A DNA stretch of 64,000 bases. Origin: Roseateles_B sp051857535 (GTDB lineage Bacteria > Pseudomonadota > Gammaproteobacteria > Burkholderiales > Burkholderiaceae_C). A model generated the notes under the pieces. It was not told where the DNA came from. It made no database searches and saw only the letters and a list, made by a program, of their open reading frames with translations. Every line of letters begins with the position of its first letter. Position 1 is the stretch's first letter. Below, piece after piece: positions 1-8,399 of this stretch. The stretch spans positions 1 through 64,000 of the forward strand of contig NZ_JBPZGY010000003.1 in NCBI RefSeq assembly GCF_051857535.1, written 5' to 3'. Made by a program: the position numbers and the translations under genes.

Positions 1-957
1 GAAGTAGCCCTCTTTCTTTCGGCGCTCCATGGAGGCGTCCGAGGTTCTGTCGTCCATTCGCGTGGCGCCACGCTCGCTGACCGTCACCGTCAGGGTCTCG
101 GCCACGATGTCGGCAGCGCTGGCAGCGTCGCTCTCCACGGGGCAGGTGCAGGTCATGTCGCCCACGGTGCGGAACCGCACGGTGGCGGTCTCGATCTGTT
201 CACCGGCCTCGGGCGGCGTGACCTCGGTCAGCGGCACCAGCAGGCCCTTGCGGCGGATCACCTGGCGCTGGTGGGCGTAGTAGAGCTGCGGCAGGGGGAT
301 GTTCTCGCGCTGGATGTAGAGCCACACGTCCAGCTCGGTCCAGTTGCTGATGGGGAAGGCGCGGAAGTGCTCGCCCGGGCGGATGCGGGTGTTGAACAGG
401 TTCCACAGCTCGGGGCGCTGTTCCTTGGGCTGCCACTGGCCGAAGCTGTCGCGGTGGCTGAAGATGCGCTCCTTGGCGCGCGCCTTCTCCTCGTCGCGGC
501 GAGCCCCGCCGATCAGCACGTCGAAGCGGTGCTCCTCGATGGTCTCCAGCAGGGTCACGGTCTGGTGGCCATTGCGGGATTCCAGCGGATGCGCGAGGCG
601 GATCGTGCCCTTCTTGATCGAGTCTTCGAGGTGCCCGACGACCAGGCGCTCGCCCATCTCCGCCACGCGGCGGTCGCGGAACTCGATCACTTCGGGGAAG
701 TTGTGGCCGGTGTCCACGTGCACGAGCGGGAAGGGCAGCTTGCCCTTGAACTCGTTGCCGGACACGCGTTGCTTGAAGGCCTTTTCCGCGAGGCGCAGCA
801 CCACGCAGGAATCCTTGCCGCTGGAGAACAGCAGGCCCGGGCGCTCGAAGGCGGCGGCGACCTCGCGCAGGATGAAGATGGCCTCTTCTTCCAGGTGGTC
901 CAGGTGGCGGTGGTCGACGTTGGCGACCAGGTGTTCCAGATTCACGGGGGCGTTCAT
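1..957 (-). CDS. cysD: Sulfate adenylyltransferase subunit 2 (stop codon just outside window)
   Basis: Small subunit of ATP sulfurylase, which with the GTPase CysN makes adenosine 5'-phosphosulfate (APS) from sulfate and ATP in the cytoplasm. My translation gives 319 residues from the ATG at 957 to the window edge. The PP-loop SGKDS lies near residues 45-49, and the protein ends in the family's usual GYF, so only the stop codon is cut off. The start overlaps the cysH stop as ATGA, which implies translational coupling. cysN should follow just outside the window; that is inference. Confidence 0.93.
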   Translation of the reverse strand, partial: MNAPVNLEHLVANVDHRHLDHLEEEAIFILREVAAAFERPGLLFSSGKDSCVVLRLAEKAFKQRVSGNEFKGKLPFPLVHVDTGHNFPEVIEFRDRRVAEMGERLVVGHLEDSIKKGTIRLAHPLESRNGHQTVTLLETIEEHRFDVLIGGARRDEEKARAKERIFSHRDSFGQWQPKEQRPELWNLFNTRIRPGEHFRAFPISNWTELDVWLYIQRENIPLPQLYYAHQRQVIRRKGLLVPLTEVTPPEAGEQIETATVRFRTVGDMTCTCPVESDAASAADIVAETLTVTVSERGATRMDDRTSDASMERRKKEGYF

Positions 958-1751
958 GCAGTCGCTCCAGACTTCAGATCTTCATTGCTCTTGGCCTTGT
1001 GCAGGCCGCATTCCTTGGCGTCTTCACTCTCCCACCACCAGCGCCCGGCGCGGAAATCCTCGCCCACGGCGATGGCGCGGGTGCAGGGCGCGCAGCCGAT
1101 GGAGGGCATGAACTGGTCATGCAGGGCGTTGTAGGGCACGCCGCGGGTTTGGATGAAATGCCAGACATCGGCCCAGCTCCAGGCGGCCAGCGGGTTGAGC
1201 TTGGTGCGGCCCTGGCCGTCCGGCTCGCTGAAGGGCACTTCGGCGCGGTTGGCGGACTGCTCGCGGCGCAGGCCGGTGATCCAGGCGCTGCGGCCGGCCA
1301 GCATGCGGGAGAGTGGCTCCAGCTTGCGAAGGCCGCAGCACTCCTTGCGCAGGGCCAGGCTCTCGTACATGGCGTTCTCGCCGCGGGTCTTCACGAACTG
1401 CACGACGGCGTCAGCCACGGGCGTGAAGACCTGCACCTCGATGCCGTACTGCGTGCGGATCTGCGGGATCAGCGCCAGCGTCTCGGCGTGCAGGCGGCCG
1501 GTGTCCAGCGTGGCGACGGCCACGGGCAGCTGCAGCTCGGCCAGCAGGGCGGTGATGACCATGTCCTCGGCGCCCAGGCTGCTGGACTGCAGCAGCTGCG
1601 CGCCGTACTGGGCGTGGGCCTCGCGCAGCAGGGCACGGGTCTCGTCCAGGCGCGCGTCGAAGCCGGCGGTGGCGCGGGCGTAGAGGCTGATGGCCGAGCT
1701 CTGCGGTGCCTTGCCCAAGGGCAGGAAAGAGACGCTGTCGGATTGGCTCAT
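954..1751 (-). CDS. cysH: Assimilatory APS reductase (CysH family, iron-sulfur type)
   Basis: Thioredoxin-dependent reductase that turns activated sulfate into sulfite. The 265-residue protein has the cysteine set of the APS-type enzyme: a CC pair at 138-139, C220 and C223 (CAPC) to hold a [4Fe-4S] cluster, and the catalytic Cys248 in ECGLH near the C-terminus. PAPS-specific enzymes lack the cluster cysteines, so APS is the likely substrate. It lies 11 bases after the DUF934 gene and overlaps cysD by ATGA. The frame stays open to about 2231, but that extension lies over the DUF934 gene and is not coding. Confidence 0.93.
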   Translation of the reverse strand: MSQSDSVSFLPLGKAPQSSAISLYARATAGFDARLDETRALLREAHAQYGAQLLQSSSLGAEDMVITALLAELQLPVAVATLDTGRLHAETLALIPQIRTQYGIEVQVFTPVADAVVQFVKTRGENAMYESLALRKECCGLRKLEPLSRMLAGRSAWITGLRREQSANRAEVPFSEPDGQGRTKLNPLAAWSWADVWHFIQTRGVPYNALHDQFMPSIGCAPCTRAIAVGEDFRAGRWWWESEDAKECGLHKAKSNEDLKSGATA

Positions 1752-1762
1752 GAGGTGGCTCC

Positions 1763-2260
1763 TCAGGCGTGGGCTGCCAGCAGCTTGGCGAAGTGGGGGC
1801 GCGGCTCGCTCACATCGCCCTGATAGTGGCCGGGGAAGAAGCCCAGGGCGCGTTCGGCGGCTTCGCGGTTCTGGTCGCCGCGCAGCTGCACGGCGTCGAA
1901 GCCGGTGCGGGCCAGCAGGGGCAGCATGTCCACGAGCACATCGCCCACGGCGCGGATCTCGCCGCTGAATTTGTAGCGCACGCGCAGCAGGCGGGCCTGG
2001 GTGTAGGCGCGGCCATCGACCCACTTGGGGAACTGCAGCGCGATCAGCGCGAGGCGGGGCAGGTCGGCCACCAGCTCTTCTACGTCGAAGTCGTTGGCGA
2101 GCAGCACGCCCACGGGCAGGCCGGCGGGCCAGGTATCGCGCACGGCATGCCACTGCTCCAGCGTCAGCAGCAGGTGGGCGGTGGCGCTGGGGTGGGGCAC
2201 GGGGCCGTCCTCGCCAGCCGCGCGATGCCATTGGTCGTGGTGGGTGTCGATGAACTTCAT
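1763..2260 (-). CDS. DUF934 family protein of the sulfate-assimilation operon
   Basis: A 165-residue cytoplasmic protein of the DUF934 family, whose genes are usually found between sulfite reductase and cysH in proteobacteria. The conserved central part carries VGVLLANDFDVEEL and the FPKWVDGRAYTQARLLR segment, followed by GDVLVDMLP. No catalytic residue or cofactor motif is evident, and its biochemical role is not established as far as I know. Twenty bases separate it from cysI and eleven from cysH, so it is surely in the same transcript. An accessory role in sulfite reduction or APS handling is inferred from context alone. Confidence 0.9.
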   Translation of the reverse strand: MKFIDTHHDQWHRAAGEDGPVPHPSATAHLLLTLEQWHAVRDTWPAGLPVGVLLANDFDVEELVADLPRLALIALQFPKWVDGRAYTQARLLRVRYKFSGEIRAVGDVLVDMLPLLARTGFDAVQLRGDQNREAAERALGFFPGHYQGDVSEPRPHFAKLLAAHA

Positions 2261-2280
2261 GACGGTCTCTCTTGCAGTCT

Positions 2281-3972
2281 TCAGCGCGCGGCGGTGGAGG
2301 AGCGGACGGCGTTGGCGGCGGCCTTGAAGGGCTCGATGCCGACGCGGCGCACGGTGTCGATGAAGCGCTCGGCGGCCTGGCGCTCGCGCTTGTAGGTGCT
2401 CACCACGGACTCGATGACGTCGCTGACCTCATCGGCCGCGAAGGAAGGGCCGATCACCTTGCCGGCCTGCGAGGCGCCGGAGAGCGTGGAGCCGTCCGAG
2501 CCGCCCAGGGTGATCTGGTACCACTCGGTGCCGTCCTTGTCGACGCCCAGGATGCCGATGTGGCCGCTGTGGTGGTGGCCGCAGGAGTTGATGCAGCCGC
2601 TGATGTGCAGGTCGATGTCGCCGATGTCGTAGAGCTCGTCCAGGTCCTGGAAGCGCTCGGTGATCTCGGCGGCGATGGGCAGGGAGCGGGCATTGGCCAG
2701 GGCGCAGAAGTCGCCGCCGGGGCAGGCGATCATGTCGCTGAGCAGGCCGATATTGGGCGTGGCGAAGCTGTTGTCGCGGGCGGCCTCGAACAGGGCGGGC
2801 AGCTCGCTCTCGCGCACCCAGGGCAGCAGCAGGTTCTGGTCGTGTGTCACGCGCAGCTCGCCCTGGCTGAACTGGTCGGCCAGCGCGGCGGCGGCGTCCA
2901 TCTGGGCGTCTGTCACGTCGCCCGGGGCCTGGCCCACGCGCTTGAGGGACAGCGTCACGGCGCGGTAGCCGCTCAGGCGGTGGCCGTGCACATTGCGCTC
3001 CAGCCAGCGCTTGTAGGCGCCGGGCTGCACGCCCTCGAAGATGTCAAGACCTGGCACCGCGGCCACGCCGGCCGGCACCACGAAGCTGGCGGCCACGCGG
3101 TCCAGCTCGGCCTGCGGGATGATGTGCTCGTGGCCGGCCGGGTCGTCCTGCAGGATCTGCGCGAACTCGCGGTTGACGTCGTCGATGAAGGCCTGGCCCT
3201 CGGCCTTCACCAGGATCTTGATGCGGGCCTTGTAGGCGTTGTCGCGGCGGCCGTAGCGGTTGTAGACGCGCACGATGGCCTCGATGTAGACGAGGATCTG
3301 CTGCCAGGGCAGGAAGTCGTGGATCTTGGTGCCAATCACCGGCGTGCGGCCCATGCCGCCGCCCACCAGCACCTCGAAGCCGACCTCGCCGGCCTCGTTC
3401 TTCTTGAGCTGCAGGCCGATGTCATGCCAGGCGATGGCGGCACGGTCCTCGCGGGCGCCGGAGATGGCGATCTTGAACTTGCGCGGCAGGAAGGCGAACT
3501 CCGGGTGCAGGGTGCTCCACTGGCGCAGCACCTCGGCGTAGGGGCGCGGGTCGACGATCTCGTCGGGGGCCACGCCCGCGGTGGCATCGCTCGTGATGTT
3601 GCGGATGCAGTTGCCGCTGGTCTGGATGCCGTGCATGTCCACATCGGCCAGCAGGTCCATCACGTCGGCCGACTTGACCAGGGGGATCCAGTTGTACTGC
3701 AGGTTCTGGCGCGTGGTGAAGTGGCCGTAGCCGCGGTCGAACTCGCGGGCGATGCGGGCCAGCTGGCGCAGCTGGCGCGAAGACATCACGCCGTAGGGCA
3801 CGGCCACGCGCAGCATGGGGGCGTGGCGCTGCACGTACCAGCCGTTCTGCAGGCGCAGGGGGCGGAATTCGTCGTCGGACAGGGTGCCGGCCAGGTTGCG
3901 CTCCAGCTGGTCGCGGAACTGCGCGGCGCGGGCGTGGACGAACTGGCGGTCGAAGTCGGTGTAGGCGTACAT
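2281..3972 (-). CDS. cysI: Sulfite reductase hemoprotein (nitrite/sulfite reductase family)
   Basis: Six-electron reduction of sulfite to sulfide, with coupled siroheme and [4Fe-4S]. The protein has 563 residues, close to the roughly 570 of CysI. The cluster cysteines are visible as CPGGDFC near residues 414-420 and ISGCINSCGHHH near 457-461, following the C-x5-C and C-x3-C pattern. The substrate region includes TTRQNLQYNW and TSGNCIRN. No cysJ flavoprotein is in the window, so the electron donor could be ferredoxin or a distant reductase. The start at 3972 lies 19 bases after tauE. Nitrite reductase activity is the main alternative, but the cys neighbours favour sulfite. Confidence 0.92.
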   Translation of the reverse strand: MYAYTDFDRQFVHARAAQFRDQLERNLAGTLSDDEFRPLRLQNGWYVQRHAPMLRVAVPYGVMSSRQLRQLARIAREFDRGYGHFTTRQNLQYNWIPLVKSADVMDLLADVDMHGIQTSGNCIRNITSDATAGVAPDEIVDPRPYAEVLRQWSTLHPEFAFLPRKFKIAISGAREDRAAIAWHDIGLQLKKNEAGEVGFEVLVGGGMGRTPVIGTKIHDFLPWQQILVYIEAIVRVYNRYGRRDNAYKARIKILVKAEGQAFIDDVNREFAQILQDDPAGHEHIIPQAELDRVAASFVVPAGVAAVPGLDIFEGVQPGAYKRWLERNVHGHRLSGYRAVTLSLKRVGQAPGDVTDAQMDAAAALADQFSQGELRVTHDQNLLLPWVRESELPALFEAARDNSFATPNIGLLSDMIACPGGDFCALANARSLPIAAEITERFQDLDELYDIGDIDLHISGCINSCGHHHSGHIGILGVDKDGTEWYQITLGGSDGSTLSGASQAGKVIGPSFAADEVSDVIESVVSTYKRERQAAERFIDTVRRVGIEPFKAAANAVRSSTAAR

Positions 3973-3991
3973 GTCAGTTCAACTCAGGAAT

Positions 3992-4759
3992 TCAGTGAAG
4001 CACTTTCCAGCCGGCCATCAGCAGGGAGGCGCACAGAAGGCTGCGGATCACGCCGTCGGGCAGTCGGCGGGTGGCCTGTGCGCCCAGCCAGATGCCGGGG
4101 ATGGAGCCGATCAGGAGGGAGCCAAGCAGGGCCCAGTCCACATGGCCCAGGCTGGCGTGGCCGAGACCGGCGACCAGGGTCAGAGGCACGGCATGGGCGA
4201 TGTCGCTGCCCACGATGTAGCGAGCCTCAAGCCGGGGATGGATCAGCAGGATCAGGGTCGCGCCGATGGCACCGGCACCGATGGAAGAGAGGGACACCAG
4301 CACGCCCAGGATCAGGCCGCTGATCACGGTCAGCGCCGGCTTGCGGTGCTCGGGGAGGTAGCGCTCCAGGCGCAGGCCCACGGCCTGCCAGGTGGGGCGG
4401 AAGGCCACGACCAGGGCGGTCAGGAAGAGGGCGATGCCGAGGGAGAAGGTGAGGGCACTGGCCCAGCCCTTGGTGATGCCGCTGAAGTGCATCAGGGCCA
4501 CGGTGGCGATGGAGGCGGGGATGCTGCCGGCCAGCAACTGGCGGACGATGTCCCAGCGCACATGGCCGTGGCGGCTGTGCGCCACGGAACCGGAGAGCTT
4601 GCTCAGCCCGGCGAACCAGAGGTCCGTGCCGATGGCCACGGCCGGATTGAGCTTGAAGACGGACAGCAGCAGGGGCGTCATCAGCGAGCCGCCGCCCACG
4701 CCGGTGATCCCGACGATGGCGCCGACGCCGAAGCCGCTGGCAATCGCTACTCCATCCAC
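3992..4759 (-). CDS. TauE/SafE family sulfite exporter-like membrane protein
   Basis: Integral membrane protein of 255 residues in the TauE/SafE family, which exports sulfur anions such as sulfite or sulfoacetate. The N-terminal GAIVGITGVGGGSLMTP is the typical first helix, and its repeat counterpart SLSSIGAGAIGATLIL starts the second half, giving the two-fold repeat of this family. I chose a GTG start at 4759 because GAGGAG sits five bases upstream. Being first in the cys operon, it may relieve sulfite overload or move sulfur anions; the direction of transport cannot be read from sequence. Confidence 0.88.
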   Translation of the reverse strand: MDGVAIASGFGVGAIVGITGVGGGSLMTPLLLSVFKLNPAVAIGTDLWFAGLSKLSGSVAHSRHGHVRWDIVRQLLAGSIPASIATVALMHFSGITKGWASALTFSLGIALFLTALVVAFRPTWQAVGLRLERYLPEHRKPALTVISGLILGVLVSLSSIGAGAIGATLILLIHPRLEARYIVGSDIAHAVPLTLVAGLGHASLGHVDWALLGSLLIGSIPGIWLGAQATRRLPDGVIRSLLCASLLMAGWKVLH

Positions 4760-4953
4760 ATCCGCTCCTCATGGCAGCCCCATTGGCAGCCTAGGTGGCG
4801 GACTGTAAAAGTCCTTTATATATATGAGAACTACTGAATCGTAGATTGCTTATGGTCTATTTGGAATAAAGGCTTGATAAAGCTCATGACGGCGTCAAGG
4901 CGCAACCACGGCAGCCGCCAAGCGCCTCGATAGGGCTTTGGCAAGTCAGCCGC
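4760..4953 (-). promoter_or_regulatory. AT-rich leader and promoter region of the cys operon
   Basis: The 194 bases upstream of the TauE gene hold an A+T-rich block at about 4805-4890 in otherwise GC-rich DNA, including TTTATATATATGAG on the plus strand. It is the only promoter-sized space before a five-gene minus-strand operon, so transcription very likely starts here. CysB or a related LysR protein is the expected activator of such operons, but I cannot assign a precise site. Confidence 0.45.
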
Positions 4954-5370
4954 TCAGTTCGGCGCGGAAGGCCGGAACATCTCATGGGCCAGGCCCCAGT
5001 GCTCCACAGCGGCCGTCAGCACGATCGACTCGCTGTCGTGGATCCGGGCGTCGACTTCTGCCAGCTGAACGCATAGTCGCAACACCTTCAACCGCAAGGC
5101 TGGGGCCTGGATTTCACTCATCAGATGCGCCAGGGTGCGTTCGTCCACCGGGCATACATCGGCCCACTGCAGCTCGCCGCTCGACAGCAGGTCTTCGCAG
5201 ACGCTGTCCAGCAGCGCGCGCAAGGCCTGCCGGTCCAGCCCGAGCTGATCGTGCGCGCCAAGACGATCGAGCAGCTCGAGCTCGGCGTCGGCGATGTTGC
5301 CATCCGCGAGCACCGTCAGCGCGACGATGCGGGCGGCTGCCTGCGGACTGTTCACGGGATAGCTGCGCAT
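4954..5370 (-). CDS. TerB-like (tellurite-resistance fold) protein, copy A
   Basis: A 138-residue all-helical acidic protein resembling the TerB/DjlA N-terminal fold: helices start with SPQAAARIVALTVLADGNIADAELELL-type spacing, with acidic DGNIADAE and DARIHDSES loops that could bind a metal. It is a clear paralogue of the gene at 6950, sharing the MRSYP-NSP-AAARIVAL opening and the (A/D)P-L(R/Q)-KVLRL segment. That shared opening fixes the ATG at 5370 rather than the longer frame. It is last in a minus-strand run after the zinc-ribbon, Bax1-I and HPF-like genes. The function is unknown; stress response is inferred. Confidence 0.75.
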   Translation of the reverse strand: MRSYPVNSPQAAARIVALTVLADGNIADAELELLDRLGAHDQLGLDRQALRALLDSVCEDLLSSGELQWADVCPVDERTLAHLMSEIQAPALRLKVLRLCVQLAEVDARIHDSESIVLTAAVEHWGLAHEMFRPSAPN

Positions 5371-5404
5371 GAGGATTCCCCTTTTGATGTCGGACGGACG
5401 CAGA

Positions 5405-5671
5405 TCAATCGAAGATGTCGCCAAGCCAGGACTTCTTGCGGCCGCTTCGCGGGTCGCGGCCATGCTCGTAGTCGGAATCGGCGAAATGCGGCTGCGAACG
5501 TGCTGCCGTGTTCGGGGCGGCGCTCGGCGTCAGCGTCGCCGAACGCTCGATCAGCTTGTCGAGCTCGCCGCGGTCGAGCCACAGGCCTCGGCATCGCGGG
5601 CAGTAGTCGATCTCGATGCCCTGGCGCTCGCTCATCACGAGCAGGGTGTCGGGGCAGGCGGGACATTTCAT
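5405..5671 (-). CDS. TFIIB-type zinc-ribbon protein (zf-TFIIB)
   Basis: Small 88-residue protein with an N-terminal zinc ribbon: CPAC near residues 3-6 and CPRCRGLWLDRGELDKLI near 24-41, the hallmark of the zf-TFIIB family. The remainder is polar and probably disordered, ending in KKSWLGDIFD. The start at 5671 follows an AGGAG-like site. It sits between a Bax1-I membrane protein and a TerB-like protein on the same strand. The biochemical function of these short ribbons is not known. Zinc-dependent protein or nucleic-acid binding is plausible. Confidence 0.85.
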   Translation of the reverse strand: MKCPACPDTLLVMSERQGIEIDYCPRCRGLWLDRGELDKLIERSATLTPSAAPNTAARSQPHFADSDYEHGRDPRSGRKKSWLGDIFD

Positions 5672-5691
5672 GAGGTGCTCCTGCTGTGGGC

Positions 5692-6408
5692 TCACTCGTC
5701 CGAGCTGCCGAAGCCGAAGAGGCTCAGCAAGCTCGTGAACAGGTTGAACAGCGAGACATACAGGCCGACGGTGGCCAGCACGTAGTTGGTTTCGCCGCCA
5801 TTGACGATGCGGCTGGTCTCGAACAGGATCAGCCCGGCCGACAGCAGCGCCACCATCGCGGCCACGGCCAGGCCCAGCGCCGGCAACTGCAGGAATACGG
5901 CGCCCAGGCCAGCGATCAGCGCGATCACCATGCCGGCGAACAGGAAGCCGCCCATGAAGCTGAAGTCTCGCCGGGTTGTCAGCACCCAGGCCGACAGGGT
6001 CAGGAAGGTGGCGCCCGTGGCTGCGAGCGCCATGGTCACCACCTGGGCGCCGCCAGGCAGGGCCAGTGACTTGGCCAGCACCGGCCCCAGCGAATAGCCC
6101 ATGAAGCCTGTCAAGGCAAATACCGCGGGCAGCGCCCAGCCGCTGTTCTTGAACCTGTGGATCGCGACGAGCAGGCCGATGTAGCCCACGAGGGTCAACA
6201 GAATGCCTGGCGCCGGAAGCTGGAACGCCACGCTGGCCGCAGCGACGGCAGCGCTGAACAGCAGCGTCATCGACAGCAAGGCATAGGTGTTGCGAAGCAC
6301 GCGGCTCGTCAGTGCGGCATCTGCGGGGGCGGAGCGGCCTGCGAGTTCCGGCGCCGGGTGCCCGGATTCCGGGCGCGCGGTCGAGGGGAGGGGGTTGAGG
6401 GTATTCAT
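5692..6408 (-). CDS. Bax inhibitor-1 / YccA family membrane protein
   Basis: Inner-membrane protein of 238 residues with about seven hydrophobic segments after a 35-residue polar N-terminus. The order of helices, the FALTGFMGYSLGPVLA segment and the ETSRIVNGGETNYVLATVGLY segment near the end (family motif with a conserved acidic residue before the last helices) match the Bax1-I family, which includes YccA, a modulator of the FtsH protease, and BsYetJ, a calcium leak protein. Either role is possible. It is in a four-gene minus-strand cluster with spacings of about 20-35 bases. Confidence 0.87.
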   Translation of the reverse strand: MNTLNPLPSTARPESGHPAPELAGRSAPADAALTSRVLRNTYALLSMTLLFSAAVAAASVAFQLPAPGILLTLVGYIGLLVAIHRFKNSGWALPAVFALTGFMGYSLGPVLAKSLALPGGAQVVTMALAATGATFLTLSAWVLTTRRDFSFMGGFLFAGMVIALIAGLGAVFLQLPALGLAVAAMVALLSAGLILFETSRIVNGGETNYVLATVGLYVSLFNLFTSLLSLFGFGSSDE

Positions 6409-6434
6409 GGTGTTGGGTCCTTGGTTGCTTGAGG

Positions 6435-6776
6435 TCAGCGGTCGAGGCCAATGAGGCGCTGGCGCAGGCAGCGGGAGTCACTGCTGCGGCGCCACAGGCG
6501 CATGAGGAAGCGGGCGGCGCGGGCCAGCGCCTGGTCCAGCGCGGTACGCCAGTCGCTGGCCACGGAGGCAACGACCACCGATCCGGCGCCGTCGGTCCGC
6601 AGCTCCACCTGGCAGCGCTTGTCGATGCCGCCGCGCGGCCCGTTCACGTCAGACATCTGTACCTCGGCGCGCGGAACCAGCCAGCCCAGGCGCCGCAGCA
6701 CGAAGCGCACACGGCGTTCGGCCAATTCGCGCAGCTCGGTGGCCTGGGGGTGGCGGGACTTGAAGAGCACTTGCAT
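6435..6776 (-). CDS. HPF/RaiA-like ribosome-associated protein
   Basis: A 113-residue protein with the fold pattern of ribosome hibernation factors: an MQVLFKSRHP opening, a basic helix (ELAERRVRFVLRRL), the signature DVNGPRGGIDKRCQVEL and a second basic helix (ALDQALARAARFLMRL). It is slightly longer than E. coli HPF and lacks the long C-terminal dimerisation domain. I preferred the ATG at 6776 because homology begins there. As first gene of the minus-strand cluster, it suggests that the four genes respond to starvation or stress. It might bind ribosomes or be a divergent member without that activity. Confidence 0.75.
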   Translation of the reverse strand: MQVLFKSRHPQATELRELAERRVRFVLRRLGWLVPRAEVQMSDVNGPRGGIDKRCQVELRTDGAGSVVVASVASDWRTALDQALARAARFLMRLWRRSSDSRCLRQRLIGLDR

Positions 6777-6949
6777 CACGGATCTCCATCGCTTGACTGA
6801 CAAGCGGAATCTGGGGCTGCGGGGCTATCCGTAAAAGCAGCATTTGGAAGACGAAAATATCGGAAAACCTGAACGAGTCGGACCATTCAGGCTGCAGACT
6901 TCAGGGTTTGTCGGCCTTCACGGCCCATCGACATCCGAGGACATCCGCC
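6777..6949. promoter_or_regulatory. Divergent promoter region between HPF-like and TerB-like B genes
   Basis: This 173-base gap separates two divergent genes and is locally A+T-rich around 6830-6865 (CCGTAAAAGCAGCATTTGG and GACGAAAATATCGG). It must carry the promoters for both the four-gene minus-strand cluster and the plus-strand TerB-like gene. I found no clear palindrome or sigma-factor consensus, so no regulator is proposed. Confidence 0.4.
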
Positions 6950-7384
6950 ATGCGCAGCTATCCCCATAACAGCCCCGAGGCTGCCGCCCGCATCGTGGCG
7001 CTGGTGCTCATCTCCGACGGGCAGGTGTGCAGTGCCGAGGTCGACATCCTCAAGCAGTTGGGCGCGGAGCGCGAACTCGGGCTGGAGCCCCATCTGCTCC
7101 CGCACATCGTGCACACGCTGTGCGAGGAACTCCTGGCCAGCGGGCCTGCGGCAGGAGCGCGCATGATCCAGGTCGACGACAGCGACCTGGCGTCACTGAT
7201 GGCCGAGATATCGGATCCGCTGCTGCAGAGAAAGGTCCTGCGCCTGTCCTTGGCCGCTGCACAGGCAGACGGTCAGTTGGCCGATGGCGAAACAGTTGTC
7301 CTGGACGCCGCGCGGCATCACTGGCGCTTGGTCGATGGTCAGGAACCCATCGCCACGACATCGGCGTGGCCGTACGCGAGCTGA
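6950..7384 (+). CDS. TerB-like (tellurite-resistance fold) protein, copy B
   Basis: A 144-residue paralogue of the protein at 4954-5370, with the same MRSYP opening, an SDGQVCSAEVDILKQLG-type acidic turn and a second ADGQLADGE turn where copy A has ARIHDSE. The two acidic turns are spaced like the metal-binding turns of TerB. The ATG at 6950 is favoured over the longer frame from 6908 because the alignment with copy A begins there. It is transcribed away from the HPF-like cluster that ends with copy A, so the two paralogues bracket the cluster. No function is established. Confidence 0.75.
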   Translation: MRSYPHNSPEAAARIVALVLISDGQVCSAEVDILKQLGAERELGLEPHLLPHIVHTLCEELLASGPAAGARMIQVDDSDLASLMAEISDPLLQRKVLRLSLAAAQADGQLADGETVVLDAARHHWRLVDGQEPIATTSAWPYAS

Positions 7385-7405
7385 TCTGAGCCGCTCCAGC
7401 TGTGG

Positions 7406-8287
7406 TCAGGGACGAGCCGCGGCGAGCACCCGCGCCACCAGCGGATGATGCTGGCCACGGCGCGAGCGGATGGCGTGAATCTCCTCCCTCACGCTGTCGC
7501 TGCTGCCGAGCAGCCGAAGACCTCGCATCAGGCCGATGTCGTCGGCGCCGAGCCGGCTGACCGGGAACACGCCCAGTCCACGGGCGGCAAAGACCGCCAT
7601 CAGCGCGCTGTCCTCGAACTCGCCGACGATGCGAGGCCGAAGGGCCTGCGTCTCGAACCAGTGGTCCAGTGTCTGGCGCAGGGCCGAGTGCCCCGTGGGC
7701 AGTAGCACCGGCAGCTCGTTCAGGCAGTGGGGGAAGCGGTCGCGCTCAGTCCTGCCGACCCACCGGGCAGGCCCGTACCAATCCACCGGCGAAACAACGA
7801 GCCGCTCGCTGGTCAGGCGCAGGTTCGCGTTGCGCGGCGCCGCCTGCCCGGCCAGCACCAGGTCCAGCTGATGCAGCGCCAGTTCGCTGAGCAACTGCTC
7901 GACCTCGCCCTCGTGGCAGACCAGCCGGAGCTGGGGGGTGCTCAACACCGGCTCCAGCAGCGCATGGGCCGCGAGCTTGGAGATGCCGTCGGAGAGCCCA
8001 ACGGCCAGTCGGGCCACCTTGCCGTTGGCTGCTTCACGCACTTCGTCGGGGATGCCCTGGCCGAGCTGGAAGATCTCCTCGGCGCGCGCGAAGGCGGCCT
8101 GGCCTGCTTCGGTGAGCGCCACCCCGCGGCCCGCCGGCTTGAGCAACTGGTGGCCCAGTGACTTCTCCAGCTCGCGCACCTGCGCGCTGATGGTCTGCAC
8201 CGCCATGTCCAGACGCTCGGCGGCACGGGCGAATCCGCCTTCCTTGGTGACGACCCAGAAATAGTGGAGATGCCGGTAGTTCAGCAT
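7406..8287 (-). CDS. LysR-family transcriptional regulator, NhaR-like
   Basis: DNA-binding regulator of 293 residues. The winged helix-turn-helix occupies residues 1-60 (LNYRHLHYFWVVTKEGGFARAAERL... with TISAQVRELEKSLG as recognition region), followed by the effector-binding domain. The opening NYRHLHYFW and the overall pattern resemble NhaR, the activator of the sodium/proton antiporter gene, but no nhaA is nearby. The frame extends upstream to 8401; the ATG at 8287 is chosen because LysR proteins start within a few residues of this motif and an AGGAGGACGC site precedes it. It diverges from the small membrane-protein run at 8400, a possible target. Confidence 0.9.
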   Translation of the reverse strand: MLNYRHLHYFWVVTKEGGFARAAERLDMAVQTISAQVRELEKSLGHQLLKPAGRGVALTEAGQAAFARAEEIFQLGQGIPDEVREAANGKVARLAVGLSDGISKLAAHALLEPVLSTPQLRLVCHEGEVEQLLSELALHQLDLVLAGQAAPRNANLRLTSERLVVSPVDWYGPARWVGRTERDRFPHCLNELPVLLPTGHSALRQTLDHWFETQALRPRIVGEFEDSALMAVFAARGLGVFPVSRLGADDIGLMRGLRLLGSSDSVREEIHAIRSRRGQHHPLVARVLAAARP

Positions 8288-8399
8288 GCGTCCTCCTGTG
8301 CGGAAAAACCGAAGTTTAGATGCGTGTAGAACTGGTTTGTCCGAAGCGCATGGATGCCCACACTCCTGGGCATTCGAATGCCACATGCAAGGTCCGGTC

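Noticed and set aside
954..2231. A longer cysH with an N-terminal extension
   Set aside because: The extension lies over the DUF934 gene in another phase; the internal ATG at 1751 matches the usual CysH start.
2272..4323. Antisense 683-codon frame over cysI
   Set aside because: Same effect of codon bias; no recognisable domain, and cysI is intact.
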